A stretch of DNA of 64,000 bases from Fen-1298 sp963833465 (GTDB lineage Bacteria; Bacteroidota; Ignavibacteria; UBA10030), in NCBI GenBank assembly GCA_963833465.1, contig CAWHXW010000004.1:868001-932000 (forward strand). Reading direction: 5' to 3'. Positions within the stretch are counted from its first letter, which is position 1, and each line of letters opens with the position of its first letter. The position numbers were made by a program, and so were the translations under genes. The notes beneath the pieces are model-generated. The model saw only the letters and a list, made by a program, of their open reading frames with translations, ran no database searches and was not told the DNA's origin. Of the stretch, positions 17,901 to 26,743 are shown piece by piece.

Positions 17901-19049
17901 TTAAGATATTGATGTTTGTTGATTGATTGTTGATGATACCTGAAATTGTGCAAGCATCATGGCTTTCCATTCTGCAAAGCGTTTTTCTAGAATTGCTTTT
18001 CGTGCCTCGCGCGCAATCCATAAAAATAATGCAAGATTGTGAATGGATGCTAATTGCAATGCTAAAATTTCTTTTGTAATAAACAGATGCCGTAAATAAG
18101 AGCGTGTGAATGTGCAACATGTGTAACAATCGCATTCTGCATCAATCGGAGTGAAATCGGTCTTATATTGTGCATTACGGATATTTATAGTTCCTTTGCG
18201 AGTCCACAGCATTCCGTTTCTGCCGTTCCGTGTTGGGATCACGCAATCAAACATATCCATTCCTCGTTCAATAGATTCTAAAATATTCTCCGGGGTTCCA
18301 ACTCCCATTAAGTACCGTGGTTTATCAGAAGAAAGAAATTGTTCGGTAAATTCCGTTATACTGTACATTTCTTCCACCGACTCGCCAACAGCCAGTCCGC
18401 CGATTGCATAACCGTCAAAATCTAATTGAGTCAAAGCGCGTGCACTCATTTCGCGAATTTCCGGATATACACTTCCCTGCACAATGCCGAAGAGCGCCTG
18501 TGAATATCCATAGAGAGCAGGTTGTTTTTCTGTTGCTATTTTGCATCGCTCTGCCCAGCGGACTGTCATCTCATTAGATTTTTTTGCGTATTCAAATTCG
18601 CAAGGATACGGTGTGCATTCATCAAATACCATCATAATATCCGAACCAAGCTGCCGTTCAATCTGAATGACGCCTTCTGGCGTAAAAATGTGCGGTGAAC
18701 CATCGAGATGCGAACGAAATGTAACTCCGTGATCAGCAATGTCCCGCAATGCAGTCAGACTAAATACTTGAAATCCGCCGCTATCAGTCAAAATCGGTCT
18801 CTGCCAATTCATAAAACGGTGCAAGCCGCCAGCTTGCTCAATGACATCCATTCCGGGACGCAGATACAGATGATATGTGTTGCCAAGAATGATTTGTGCA
18901 CCAAGCTCGATCAGTTCGCGCTGTTCCGTTGCCTTAACGGTTCCCTGCGTTCCCACCGGCATGTAAATAGGCGTTTCGACCAGACCATGATCGGTCTCAA
19001 GGACACCTGCACGGGCTTTGCCGTCTTGCGCAATACGCTTGAATTTCAA
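17901..19049 (-). CDS. tgt: Queuine tRNA-ribosyltransferase (tRNA-guanine transglycosylase)
   Basis: Tgt exchanges guanine 34 of GUN-anticodon tRNAs for the queuosine precursor. The 382-residue protein has the TIM-barrel signatures LTDSGGFQVFSL (active-site Asp), IMVFDECTPYP, GYAIGGLAVGE, CVIPTRNGRNGMLWT, and the zinc site CDCYTCCTFTRSY with a later His. The start is TTG at 19049; a stop codon lies three codons upstream, so no ATG start is possible. A terminator hairpin ends only 15 bases before this TTG, which leaves little room for a leader. yajC follows after 18 bases. Confidence 0.95.
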   Translation of the reverse strand: MKFKRIAQDGKARAGVLETDHGLVETPIYMPVGTQGTVKATEQRELIELGAQIILGNTYHLYLRPGMDVIEQAGGLHRFMNWQRPILTDSGGFQVFSLTALRDIADHGVTFRSHLDGSPHIFTPEGVIQIERQLGSDIMMVFDECTPYPCEFEYAKKSNEMTVRWAERCKIATEKQPALYGYSQALFGIVQGSVYPEIREMSARALTQLDFDGYAIGGLAVGESVEEMYSITEFTEQFLSSDKPRYLMGVGTPENILESIERGMDMFDCVIPTRNGRNGMLWTRKGTINIRNAQYKTDFTPIDAECDCYTCCTFTRSYLRHLFITKEILALQLASIHNLALFLWIAREARKAILEKRFAEWKAMMLAQFQVSSTINQQTSIS

Positions 19050-19064
19050 ATATGCTCAATCAAT

Positions 19065-19092
19065 AAAAAACCGCAGGTGAGAATCTCTGCGG
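19065..19092 (-). terminator. Terminator between the GH5 gene and tgt
   Basis: Stem CCGCAG (19071-19076) with CTGCGG (19087-19092), a 10-base loop, and on the minus strand six T residues opposite 19065-19070. It lies 113 bases after the GH5 stop and immediately before the tgt start codon. Confidence 0.6.
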
Positions 19093-19205
19093 CTAAGTAA
19101 CAAATTATTTTCAAATTCTTCTTATAAAATATAGCCAGAAAATGGACCGTTGTCAAATGGTTTAACAACAGCGAATCCATCCATCGAACTTTATTGACGC
19201 CAATT

Positions 19206-20354
19206 TTATTTCTTAGTCAAAATTCGAATAAGTTCAACATCAGGAGCAAGCGACGCGTTCTTTTTGAAATCGAATGTGTAGATGCCAAAATCCCCTTTAT
19301 ATTCCCAATTGCAATAAGCGATTTGATTCTCATCAAATATCGAAATCAAATCGCGATAGTATGCAAGCCGTTCATTCCGGGCAACGTGCGGCAGGCAGCC
19401 AAATTCGCCGCAGAACAATTGCAATCCCAACTCTTTTGCGCGTTTTATCGCTGGCAGCAATTCTTCAGATAATTTCTGTTTATTCCAGGCTTCCGTTGAG
19501 TTTTTCATTATCTTGATCAAAGCGGTATCATTCTTTACAAACTCATTATAATCTGCATCAGTCACAACTTGTCCCGGGTAGTGCACCGGACCTTTATATA
19601 CTTTGAAAGGTACCCAGTTTGCCGTGTGATGCGTAAAAAAAAGAGGCGAATAAGTGTGCAAGCTCAGGATGATATTAGGATCGCCCTTAGGAATTTTCAG
19701 AAGCGGAAATGTTCCAGGAGTCTGCCACATATTGGAACCGATCAGCAATACCCTCTGCGGTTCTAGTGTTCGCAATATCTTCACTGCTTTCTCGATCAAC
19801 TTATTCCAATCTTCAGGATTCTCGGCAACAGGCTCATTCATTAATTCGTATGCAACCATAGAAACCGGATAATGTTTGAGGCGTGCAGACAAATCGCTCC
19901 AGAGATGCAAGAAAGTATTCTGTGCATTTGTGTCGGTCCAAAGTGAATTTGATTTCCCTTCATTAGCAGCATTGAAATAATGCGAGCGGATAATGTGCAA
20001 ATCCACAATTGCACGCAAATTATATTTGTTGCACCAATTCAGGCATCTCGTAAGAAGAGCAAATGATTCAACAACCGGTATTCCGGTAGTATCCCATAAC
20101 TCTGCTTCATCAATTGGGATACGAACGTGATCATACCCGATGCTGTCAATAAATTTTATATCCTGTTCCGAAATAAATGTTTCTTTCGGTGACCAACCGA
20201 AGTTTTGCGACAGCCAATGGCTAAGGTTAACTCCGCGGTGAAGTTCAAACCCGGATGGATTCATCGCTGTACCTTTGCTAAAACAGATCGTCTGCATTAC
20301 GATCAGAAATATTCCGGCAATTATGAATTGGTGAAAAATTCGAGACTGACTCAT
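19206..20354 (-). CDS. Exported glycoside hydrolase family 5 (endo-beta-glucanase-like)
   Basis: A retaining beta-glycosidase of the (beta/alpha)8 type, 382 residues with an N-terminal signal peptide. Family landmarks: RGVNLSHWLSQNFGW at the start of the domain, the substrate-site VRIPID, IVDLH, the acid/base Glu in YELMNEPV (about residue 174), and the nucleophile Glu in LFCGEFGCLPH near residue 320. The sequence fits the exo/endoglucanase side of GH5, so cellulose-like or mixed beta-glucans are the likely substrates; this is inference. It has no T9SS domain, so it is probably periplasmic. AAAGGA precedes the ATG. It sits between housekeeping genes, far from the main glycosidase cluster. Confidence 0.88.
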   Translation of the reverse strand: MSQSRIFHQFIIAGIFLIVMQTICFSKGTAMNPSGFELHRGVNLSHWLSQNFGWSPKETFISEQDIKFIDSIGYDHVRIPIDEAELWDTTGIPVVESFALLTRCLNWCNKYNLRAIVDLHIIRSHYFNAANEGKSNSLWTDTNAQNTFLHLWSDLSARLKHYPVSMVAYELMNEPVAENPEDWNKLIEKAVKILRTLEPQRVLLIGSNMWQTPGTFPLLKIPKGDPNIILSLHTYSPLFFTHHTANWVPFKVYKGPVHYPGQVVTDADYNEFVKNDTALIKIMKNSTEAWNKQKLSEELLPAIKRAKELGLQLFCGEFGCLPHVARNERLAYYRDLISIFDENQIAYCNWEYKGDFGIYTFDFKKNASLAPDVELIRILTKK

Positions 20355-20465
20355 AAAGAAAAGTCCTTTGAAAAGTGAAATTGTGGAAATTATTCATTAG
20401 TAAATGCAAATTAATGTTAGTATTGTCTATCACTCCGTAACAAAAATAATACGTTAGATTTGAAT

Positions 20466-22154
20466 CTATCCTTCTTTTCCCTTCTGCATAATTTTCGCCC
20501 ATGTATCTTTAAGTGTAACAATGCGGTTAAAAACAGGAGCGCCCGGCTTGGAATCTTTTACATCTGCACAGAAGTATCCGGTTCGTTCAAATTGAAATCG
20601 ATCACCTGGCGCTGCGTTGCCAAGCATAGGTTCAACTTTGCAACGAGTCAGTACTTGCAAAGAATTTGGATTGAGATTAGAAAGAAAATCCTTCCCTTCT
20701 TCAACTTCATTCGGATCTTCTTTTATAAATAAACGATCGTAAAGCCGTACTTCAGCATCGACGGCATCGCGGGCAGACACCCAGTGAATTGTCGCTTTCA
20801 CTTTACGGTTCGCCGTCGGCAACCCGCTTTTCGTTTCAGGATCGTACGTGCAATGAATTTCTATAATATTTCCATCTGCATCCTTGATAATTTTTTCGCA
20901 TTTGATAATGTAAGCATATCGTAATCGCACTTCCATCCCCGGTGATAATCGGTAATACTTTGGCGGCGGCACTTCACGAAAATCATCCTGCTCTATAAAT
21001 AATTCCCTGCCAAACGGAATTATTCGCGTTCCTGCCGATTCGTCTTCAGGATTATTCACAGCCGGAAGTTTTTCTGTTTTTCCGTCCGGATAATTTGTGA
21101 TGATGACTTTGACTGGATTTAAAACAGCCATCGCTCGTTGAGCGTGTTTATTCAGATCTTCCCGAATACTCCACTCCAACATTGATACATCGATCATACT
21201 ATCTTTTTTAGATACGCCAATCTTTTCGCAGAAAATTTTGATTGATTCTGATGTATAGCCGCGGCGCCGATAACCGACAATGGTTGGCATACGTGGATCG
21301 TCCCACCCTGTAACATGTTTCTCCTGAACAAGCTGGAGTAATCTTCGTTTGCTCAATATCGTATACGTAATATTTAACCGCGCAAACTCGATTTGCCGGG
21401 GATGATAAATGCCCAATTCATTAATGTACCAATCGTAAAGCGGACGATGATTTTCAAATTCAAGTGTGCAGATGGAATGCGTAATTCCTTCAATTGAATC
21501 TTCTATGCCATGCGCCCAGTCATAGGTCGGATATACACACCATTTGCTTCCTTGCCGATGGTGACCTTCATGAACAATCCTGTACATAATCGGATCACGA
21601 AGATTGATATTCGGCGATGCCATATCAATTTTAGCGCGTAAGGTTTTCGTTCCGTCCGGAATTTCTCCTCTGCGCATTTGTTCAAATAAAACAAGATTTT
21701 CTTCTACACTTCTATTTCTATACGGACTTTCCTTACCTGATTCTATAAGCGTTCCTCTTGTTGTGCGGATTTCATCGGCGGAAAGATCGCAGACATACGC
21801 TTTTCCTTTTTTAATTAAATCAATTGCTAATTCGTACATCCGATCAAAATAATCCGAAGCGTAAAACAAACGGTCTTCAAAATTGCCGCCAAGCCATTTC
21901 ACATCTTCGATGATTGAGTCAACATATTCCTGTTCCTCTTTCTCTGGATTCGTGTCATCAAATCTGAGATTGAATTTGCCGTTGTAGTCTTTAGCAATTC
22001 CAAAATTCAAGCGGATAGATTTGGCATGACCTATATGAAGGTATCCGTTTGGTTCAGGAGGAAACCGTGTGTGAACCCGTCTTTCAAATTTATTGGTTTT
22101 GAGATCTTCATCAATGATCTCGCGGATAAAGTCATTTTTTTCGTTTGTAGTCAT
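20466..22154 (-). CDS. glnS: Glutaminyl-tRNA synthetase
   Basis: A class I synthetase that charges tRNA-Gln directly. The 562-residue protein has the HIGH motif in EPNGYLHIGHAKSI, the GlnRS-type second signature ILSKRRLLQLV, the typical FDDTNPEKEEQEYVDSI block, and the C-terminal anticodon-binding beta-barrels (RVGDRF-like GDRFQFERTGYFCAD). Length and motifs match bacterial GlnRS. A GAAAGAG sequence precedes the ATG. Its presence suggests this organism does not depend on the GatCAB route for Gln-tRNA. Confidence 0.96.
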   Translation of the reverse strand: MTTNEKNDFIREIIDEDLKTNKFERRVHTRFPPEPNGYLHIGHAKSIRLNFGIAKDYNGKFNLRFDDTNPEKEEQEYVDSIIEDVKWLGGNFEDRLFYASDYFDRMYELAIDLIKKGKAYVCDLSADEIRTTRGTLIESGKESPYRNRSVEENLVLFEQMRRGEIPDGTKTLRAKIDMASPNINLRDPIMYRIVHEGHHRQGSKWCVYPTYDWAHGIEDSIEGITHSICTLEFENHRPLYDWYINELGIYHPRQIEFARLNITYTILSKRRLLQLVQEKHVTGWDDPRMPTIVGYRRRGYTSESIKIFCEKIGVSKKDSMIDVSMLEWSIREDLNKHAQRAMAVLNPVKVIITNYPDGKTEKLPAVNNPEDESAGTRIIPFGRELFIEQDDFREVPPPKYYRLSPGMEVRLRYAYIIKCEKIIKDADGNIIEIHCTYDPETKSGLPTANRKVKATIHWVSARDAVDAEVRLYDRLFIKEDPNEVEEGKDFLSNLNPNSLQVLTRCKVEPMLGNAAPGDRFQFERTGYFCADVKDSKPGAPVFNRIVTLKDTWAKIMQKGKEG

Positions 22155-22240
22155 AACTCTTTCAAAACTTATTGTGTTGATTTATAAAATACATAAAAAC
22201 AGAACGATTAACAAAAGAAAGGATTTCTTAAAATAGAAAT

Positions 22241-23053
22241 TTATACAGATTGGATTTGCGTAGTAATTGATGTTTGAGATTGCATCACTGCATTGTGCCG
22301 ATTTATTAGCTCGCGTGCAAGTTCTAAATATGCCAATGTACCTTTAGACGCTGCATCAAAAAGAATTGCAGGTTTGCCGTAAAAAGATGCTTCTGTGAGA
22401 TGCGTGTTTTTTGGAATGATTGTTTTTATGATATACTTGCGATAGCGCAATTGTAATTCACGATCGGTTATTTCCGTAACCTTAGTATGCGGCTCGTACA
22501 TCGTCTGAAGAATACCTTCGACTTGCAGAGTCTTATTTGCGGCTTCGCGAATCCAATCGAAGTACTTGAATAATTTGTCGATACCTTCCAGGGAAAAATG
22601 TCCAGACCTAATCGGTATGAGCACAGAATCGGCGCAAGTTAAAGCATTGGTTGTCAGCCCGCGCAGAAATGGCGGCGTATCAATAATGACATAATCATAG
22701 TGCGGTGCGATCGTGCGGAGAATATTTTTCAGCAATGTGCGGTTCTCAGCAATCCGCATTATACGTTCTTCCGATTGTGCCGAAGCAATGTTAGCAGGAA
22801 CAAAATCCAAAAAAGCCAATTCCGTTCTGTGAATCACCTGCGCCATCGAATGCATAAAGTTGAAGACTTCATATAATCCGCCTTTAGTTTTTTCTGGTGT
22901 GAAACCAAGCGACATACTGCACGCACCAAATGGATCTGTGTCGATTAGCAGCACCCGTTTCTCAAGTACGGCAAAACTTGCGGCAAGATTGACCGCCGTC
23001 GTCGTTTTCCCGACACCGCCTTTGGGGATCGCTATGGTAATGATCTTAGCCAA
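22241..23053 (-). CDS. ParA/MinD-type ATPase
   Basis: A deviant-Walker P-loop ATPase of 270 residues: Walker A KGGVGKTTTAVNLAA at about residues 11-25, switch I LLIDTDPFGACS, and Walker B-like YVIIDTPPFLRGL. The remaining sequence fits ParA/Soj partition proteins. No ParB gene or parS-like repeat lies next to it, so it could equally be a cargo-positioning ATPase. The start is TTG at 23053; no better start is seen directly upstream. It stands between glnS and an FAH-family gene on the same strand. Confidence 0.88.
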   Translation of the reverse strand: MAKIITIAIPKGGVGKTTTAVNLAASFAVLEKRVLLIDTDPFGACSMSLGFTPEKTKGGLYEVFNFMHSMAQVIHRTELAFLDFVPANIASAQSEERIMRIAENRTLLKNILRTIAPHYDYVIIDTPPFLRGLTTNALTCADSVLIPIRSGHFSLEGIDKLFKYFDWIREAANKTLQVEGILQTMYEPHTKVTEITDRELQLRYRKYIIKTIIPKNTHLTEASFYGKPAILFDAASKGTLAYLELARELINRHNAVMQSQTSITTQIQSV

Positions 23054-23102
23054 TTGAGCATTCAGTTGACGTAGTTTTAAACATACAATACATAATATTT
23101 TC

Positions 23103-23774
23103 CTAATGTACGCTTACAGATAAAGATGTCAATATGTTTTTATTTGAATCAAGCAGCGAAGCTTCTAATTTATCACCATGATCAACACGCGAGACGCCTT
23201 CCGGCGTACCCGTAAAAATAATATCTCCCGGTTCAAATGTGATAAACTGCGAGATATAGGAGATAACTTTATCAATAGGAAATACAAATTTGCTGGTGCT
23301 GGAAGATTGCCGGAGTTTTCCGTTGATGTGCAATTGGATAACGAGGGAACCCGGATCGCCGATTATTTCGGCAGGAATAAACTCCGAAACAGGAGCAGAG
23401 GTATCAAAACCTTTTGCAAGCGCCCACGGAAGGCCTTTTTTCTTCGCTTCATTTTGTACATCACGCATCGTCATATCAAGCCCAATTCCGTATCCTGCAA
23501 TATGCTTTAAAGCGGCTGAACGATGGATGTTATTTCCCTTTTCACCAATTAGTACGGTCATCTCGACTTCATGGTGAACGTCATTGGATATTTCAGGAAG
23601 GATAATTTGTCCACCATTATGAATAATTGCACTTGGAGGTTTGAAGAAAAACACAGGAGACGAAGGCACTTCAAATTTTAACTCCCTGGCATGTTCAGCA
23701 TAATTCTGTCCGAGACAAATTATTTTTCCAACCATAAAAAATTTATCCGAGCCGCGAAGAATAACTGATTTCAT
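23103..23774 (-). CDS. Fumarylacetoacetate hydrolase (FAH) family protein
   Basis: FAH-fold enzymes cleave or decarboxylate acylpyruvate-like substrates with a divalent metal. The 223-residue protein begins with the family motif KIICLGQNYAEHARELK, and has FFFKPPSAI, the metal ligands in HHEVEMTVLIG, and the late FTGTPEGVSRVDHGD. The first 13 residues are an extension relative to most members; an internal ATG at 23735 gives the typical start. Likely an acylpyruvase or oxaloacetate decarboxylase type; the substrate cannot be assigned. Confidence 0.9.
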   Translation of the reverse strand: MKSVILRGSDKFFMVGKIICLGQNYAEHARELKFEVPSSPVFFFKPPSAIIHNGGQIILPEISNDVHHEVEMTVLIGEKGNNIHRSAALKHIAGYGIGLDMTMRDVQNEAKKKGLPWALAKGFDTSAPVSEFIPAEIIGDPGSLVIQLHINGKLRQSSSTSKFVFPIDKVISYISQFITFEPGDIIFTGTPEGVSRVDHGDKLEASLLDSNKNILTSLSVSVH

Positions 23775-23881
23775 TAAATTATCTTAATATTTATAATTTA
23801 ATATAGCGAAGCTGTGGAAAAATGGCAACTGTTTGTGAAAATGGGTCTATGAGTAGTCGAGATTATTAGTTGAATAAAACA

Positions 23882-23940
23882 AAAGCTACTTAAAGACCTT
23901 CCGAAGGTCAATTTAGACTTGCCGTGACCTTCGGAAGGCC
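23882..23940 (-). terminator. Long inverted repeat, likely terminator of the subtilase locus
   Basis: GACCTTCCGAAGGTC (23895-23909) and GACCTTCGGAAGGCC (23926-23940) form a 13-bp stem around a 16-base spacer, and the first arm is itself a near-palindrome. On the minus strand the hairpin is followed by a T-rich stretch. It lies 11 bases beyond the stop codon of the subtilase C-terminal fragment, where a terminator is expected; it may also be a dispersed palindromic repeat. Confidence 0.55.
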
Positions 23941-23951
23941 GGTTAGATTAT

Positions 23952-24494
23952 TTACTTCAAGAGCAGCATTCGTTCTGTTTTTGAAAAGCTGCCACTTTCT
24001 AATTTATAGAAATATACACCTGACGCTGCAGATTTCCCGTTCCATGTTGCATGATAAACTCCTGCCTCTTGAATTGTATTCACCAGTATTGCTATAGACC
24101 TGCCGAGAATATCATATATCTGAAGTTTTACCATTCCTTTTACTGGAATGCTGTATTCGATGTTTGTACTTGGATTGAATGGATTGGGGTAGTTCTGCTT
24201 GAGTGAAAACGAAGTTGGTACTATATTTGATATTTGCTTAACATCCGTTACTGAAACTGCGATATCCGCTGTGATAAGTAAATTTTCATAGGTTGGTGCC
24301 CGCCCGCTTGCGTAATTCGGGTCAGCTCTGTTGTACCATCCAAGCCCGTTTACACCATTCCGATATGATGAAGTACGATTGATGTTGCGCGACCCGTCGT
24401 CCAATAAAAGTTGAAGAGTATCGCCGGTATGTGTAGTTTCTAAAACAATCTGAAAATCTGTTCCTGAAGTTACAGATACTCCTGCAGAAGACAT
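23952..24494 (-). CDS. Subtilase C-terminal fragment with T9SS sorting domain
   Basis: The frame-shifted tail of the subtilase encoded just upstream. It holds the end of a beta-sandwich domain and a T9SS sorting domain: NYPNPFNPSTNIEYSI, VKLQIYDILGRSIAIL, WNGKSAASGVYFYKLESG and the tail TERMLLLK. The reading frame is native from about 24525 (VPSIANVIDM) onwards; the listed upstream end is the first in-frame ATG and probably not a true start, since a stop codon lies a few codons further up and no ribosome-binding site is seen. Confidence 0.75.
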   Translation of the reverse strand: MSSAGVSVTSGTDFQIVLETTHTGDTLQLLLDDGSRNINRTSSYRNGVNGLGWYNRADPNYASGRAPTYENLLITADIAVSVTDVKQISNIVPTSFSLKQNYPNPFNPSTNIEYSIPVKGMVKLQIYDILGRSIAILVNTIQEAGVYHATWNGKSAASGVYFYKLESGSFSKTERMLLLK

Positions 24495-26727
24495 ATCTAT
24501 TACATTGGCAATACTCGGTACTTAATGAACTAAAAGGGACGGTAACACTGTTTCCAATTTGAGAACCGGGAATTCCATCAATACTTCCTGTGACATTTTG
24601 AGTCGCAGTAACTTTTAGGTTGCCGGTTCCTTCCACTCCATTCGTTACTCCATTTATCGTAACGGCAATACTGGATAGATTACCAGAAATTGTTGGAGTG
24701 AAACGCATAGCAAACTTTTGATTTGTGCTGGGTAAAGCCAAATAATATAATATATTTCCGCTATTATATGATAGCGTTACACGATTTGCTCCCAGTGCAC
24801 CGACTACACTCGCCATAGCATTGTAGATATCTAATTTACCATACCCCCACGTATAATTTGGAAGTCCAGTTGCAAAGGCATCAGTTCGAGCTGTGCCGGT
24901 TAAGTAATTTTTTACCTGAGCCGCAGTTAACGATGGTTTTACGCTTAGCAATAATGCTGAAGCCCCTGTAACATGCGGTGTTGCCATACTTGTACCTTGG
25001 TTTAAAAAATATTTTTGATTCACAACGATGTCTTGTATATTTTCGGTTAAATCAAAACTCGAAAGTGCAGCAACAATTCCTTGGCCCGGAGATGAAATAT
25101 CCGGTTTTTGTCTGCCATCCGCTGTCGGTCCAATGCTGCTAAATGTCGAAATATTTCCGGTTCGATCAGGTGATCCGTACCACCAATTATTTCCATCCGA
25201 ACTTGTCCAACTCCATTTAGTAACATAGGAAGCGGCTGTAATCGCACCGGCAGAAGTCCCGGGTATTGCAACAGTTTCATTTGTATTTCCGCTTTGAAGA
25301 CTCGCGGATGGTCCATTGAGATCGCTATCTATCCATGCATCGTATGCAACCGATGTTTGGGTTGTACTTAAAACTATTGTCCAAGTACCGGATTTAGGTA
25401 CAGAAGATGTCGCATCATAAACATAAACTTGTAAATGACGATTTGAATTTTGAGGATCATTTTCATCATAAATATCAATTGTGCCGTCCGATTGATTAGG
25501 CCCCCATACCTCGTTATTCAATTGGCTGGAAAAAACAATGCCTGTCGGCGATGTTACTGTTGCATTCAATGCTTTGTTATTCTGCAGCCATATATCAAAA
25601 ACGAAATAATTGTTACTTGACCCTGTCGGAGTATATGGCGTATAGTTAGGAACGCTGATATAGATTGTTGCCGTCGAACTATTGGTAATAGTTCCATTCG
25701 TGTGTATTGGATTTGCACCATCATTACCTGCTGCTATACATACTACGCGTCCAGAATTTTGCACAAAATTATCTACAGCAACTTCATCCGGATCTGTTCC
25801 ATCGTGCGGACCAATTTGGCCTCCAAGACTCCAATTAACAACGACTGGTTCATTCAGTGCCGTGGCTTTACTCTGGGCATAAGTTAAACAATCGATCTCA
25901 TTCTGTGTCTGGAAAGAACCATTTCCGCCTTTTACAACAATAATATCCGCTTCAGGTGCCATGCCGACATATTTATTATTGAACGCCTGGCCATTTCCGG
26001 CTGCAATACTTGACACATGTGTTCCATGTCCATATGTATCCTGCTCTCTTACAACTCCTCTCGCAGTACCATTGAATTCATTTTCAATTTGTGCTTTGGT
26101 ATATTCCACGCCATACGTAAAACCAGCAGGGGATATTTCACTTACACTCGGCGTCAATGTTTGATCCCAGATATACAAAATACGCGACTTCGTTGTATCT
26201 CCAGCTTTTCTAAAATCAAAATGCTTCCAATCAATTCCAGTATCAAAAATTAGAACGATCGCACCGCTTCCTTTATAGGAAGTATTATTGATGAATCCAG
26301 AATGCACAAGCGATGCTCCGGTTTCAGGAACGCTCACATCTAAAAGCGGCTTACGTGCTTTGCCGGGATCGAGATATCTTACACTTTCAAGATTTGCAAG
26401 GCGTATCATTTCGGGCTGTGTTAATTGTGCAGTCACAAATTCCGGCAGGATGGAATTAACATTTATTCCCATCGAGCGGAGCAATTCAACATCACGCGTG
26501 TAGACAATAGCGCCATATCGAACTGTTCCATCGCTCGATGTTGTTGAAACGAGACGATGCGGACCTTTCGATGATTTATTTAGCGAGGACAGCGAGTTTG
26601 TTATCAATGATTGAAATACAGGATGAAGTTTGGATCGCTGCTTTTCTGTAAGCTCTATGCTAAATAAGGTACAGCGAATGATCAACAGGAGAACAGCTGC
26701 TTTTGTGATGCGGGATAAGATAGTCAT
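24322..26727 (-). CDS. T9SS-type secreted subtilase (S8), frame-shifted before its C-terminus
   Basis: A subtilisin-family endopeptidase starting at ATG 26727, which places the signal peptide (ILSRITKAAVLLLIIRC) at the N-terminus; the open frame reaches back to 26826 but that extension has no signal-peptide character. A pro-region follows (about residues 30-125), then the triad: Asp in LIFDTGIDW, His in YGHGTHVSSIAAG, Ser in NQGTSMATPHVTGA. A beta-sandwich domain comes after. Real coding ends near 24525; the last 65 or so codons of this frame (rich in Cys, Arg and Tyr) are out-of-frame noise, and the true continuation with the sorting domain is in the +1 frame. The gene begins 16 bases after a small propeptide-like gene. 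Confidence 0.85.
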   Translation of the reverse strand: MTILSRITKAAVLLLIIRCTLFSIELTEKQRSKLHPVFQSLITNSLSSLNKSSKGPHRLVSTTSSDGTVRYGAIVYTRDVELLRSMGINVNSILPEFVTAQLTQPEMIRLANLESVRYLDPGKARKPLLDVSVPETGASLVHSGFINNTSYKGSGAIVLIFDTGIDWKHFDFRKAGDTTKSRILYIWDQTLTPSVSEISPAGFTYGVEYTKAQIENEFNGTARGVVREQDTYGHGTHVSSIAAGNGQAFNNKYVGMAPEADIIVVKGGNGSFQTQNEIDCLTYAQSKATALNEPVVVNWSLGGQIGPHDGTDPDEVAVDNFVQNSGRVVCIAAGNDGANPIHTNGTITNSSTATIYISVPNYTPYTPTGSSNNYFVFDIWLQNNKALNATVTSPTGIVFSSQLNNEVWGPNQSDGTIDIYDENDPQNSNRHLQVYVYDATSSVPKSGTWTIVLSTTQTSVAYDAWIDSDLNGPSASLQSGNTNETVAIPGTSAGAITAASYVTKWSWTSSDGNNWWYGSPDRTGNISTFSSIGPTADGRQKPDISSPGQGIVAALSSFDLTENIQDIVVNQKYFLNQGTSMATPHVTGASALLLSVKPSLTAAQVKNYLTGTARTDAFATGLPNYTWGYGKLDIYNAMASVVGALGANRVTLSYNSGNILYYLALPSTNQKFAMRFTPTISGNLSSIAVTINGVTNGVEGTGNLKVTATQNVTGSIDGIPGSQIGNSVTVPFSSLSTEYCQCNRYVFCRSICNFRNRFSDCFRNYTYRRYSSTFIGRRVAQHQSYFIISEWCKRAWMVQQS

Positions 26728-26743
26728 AGAATTTTTCTTTCTA

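Noticed and set aside
17722..18135. A 137-codon minus-strand ORF spanning the tgt/yajC junction
   Set aside because: It overlaps two firmly identified genes on the same strand in another frame, and its residues match no family.
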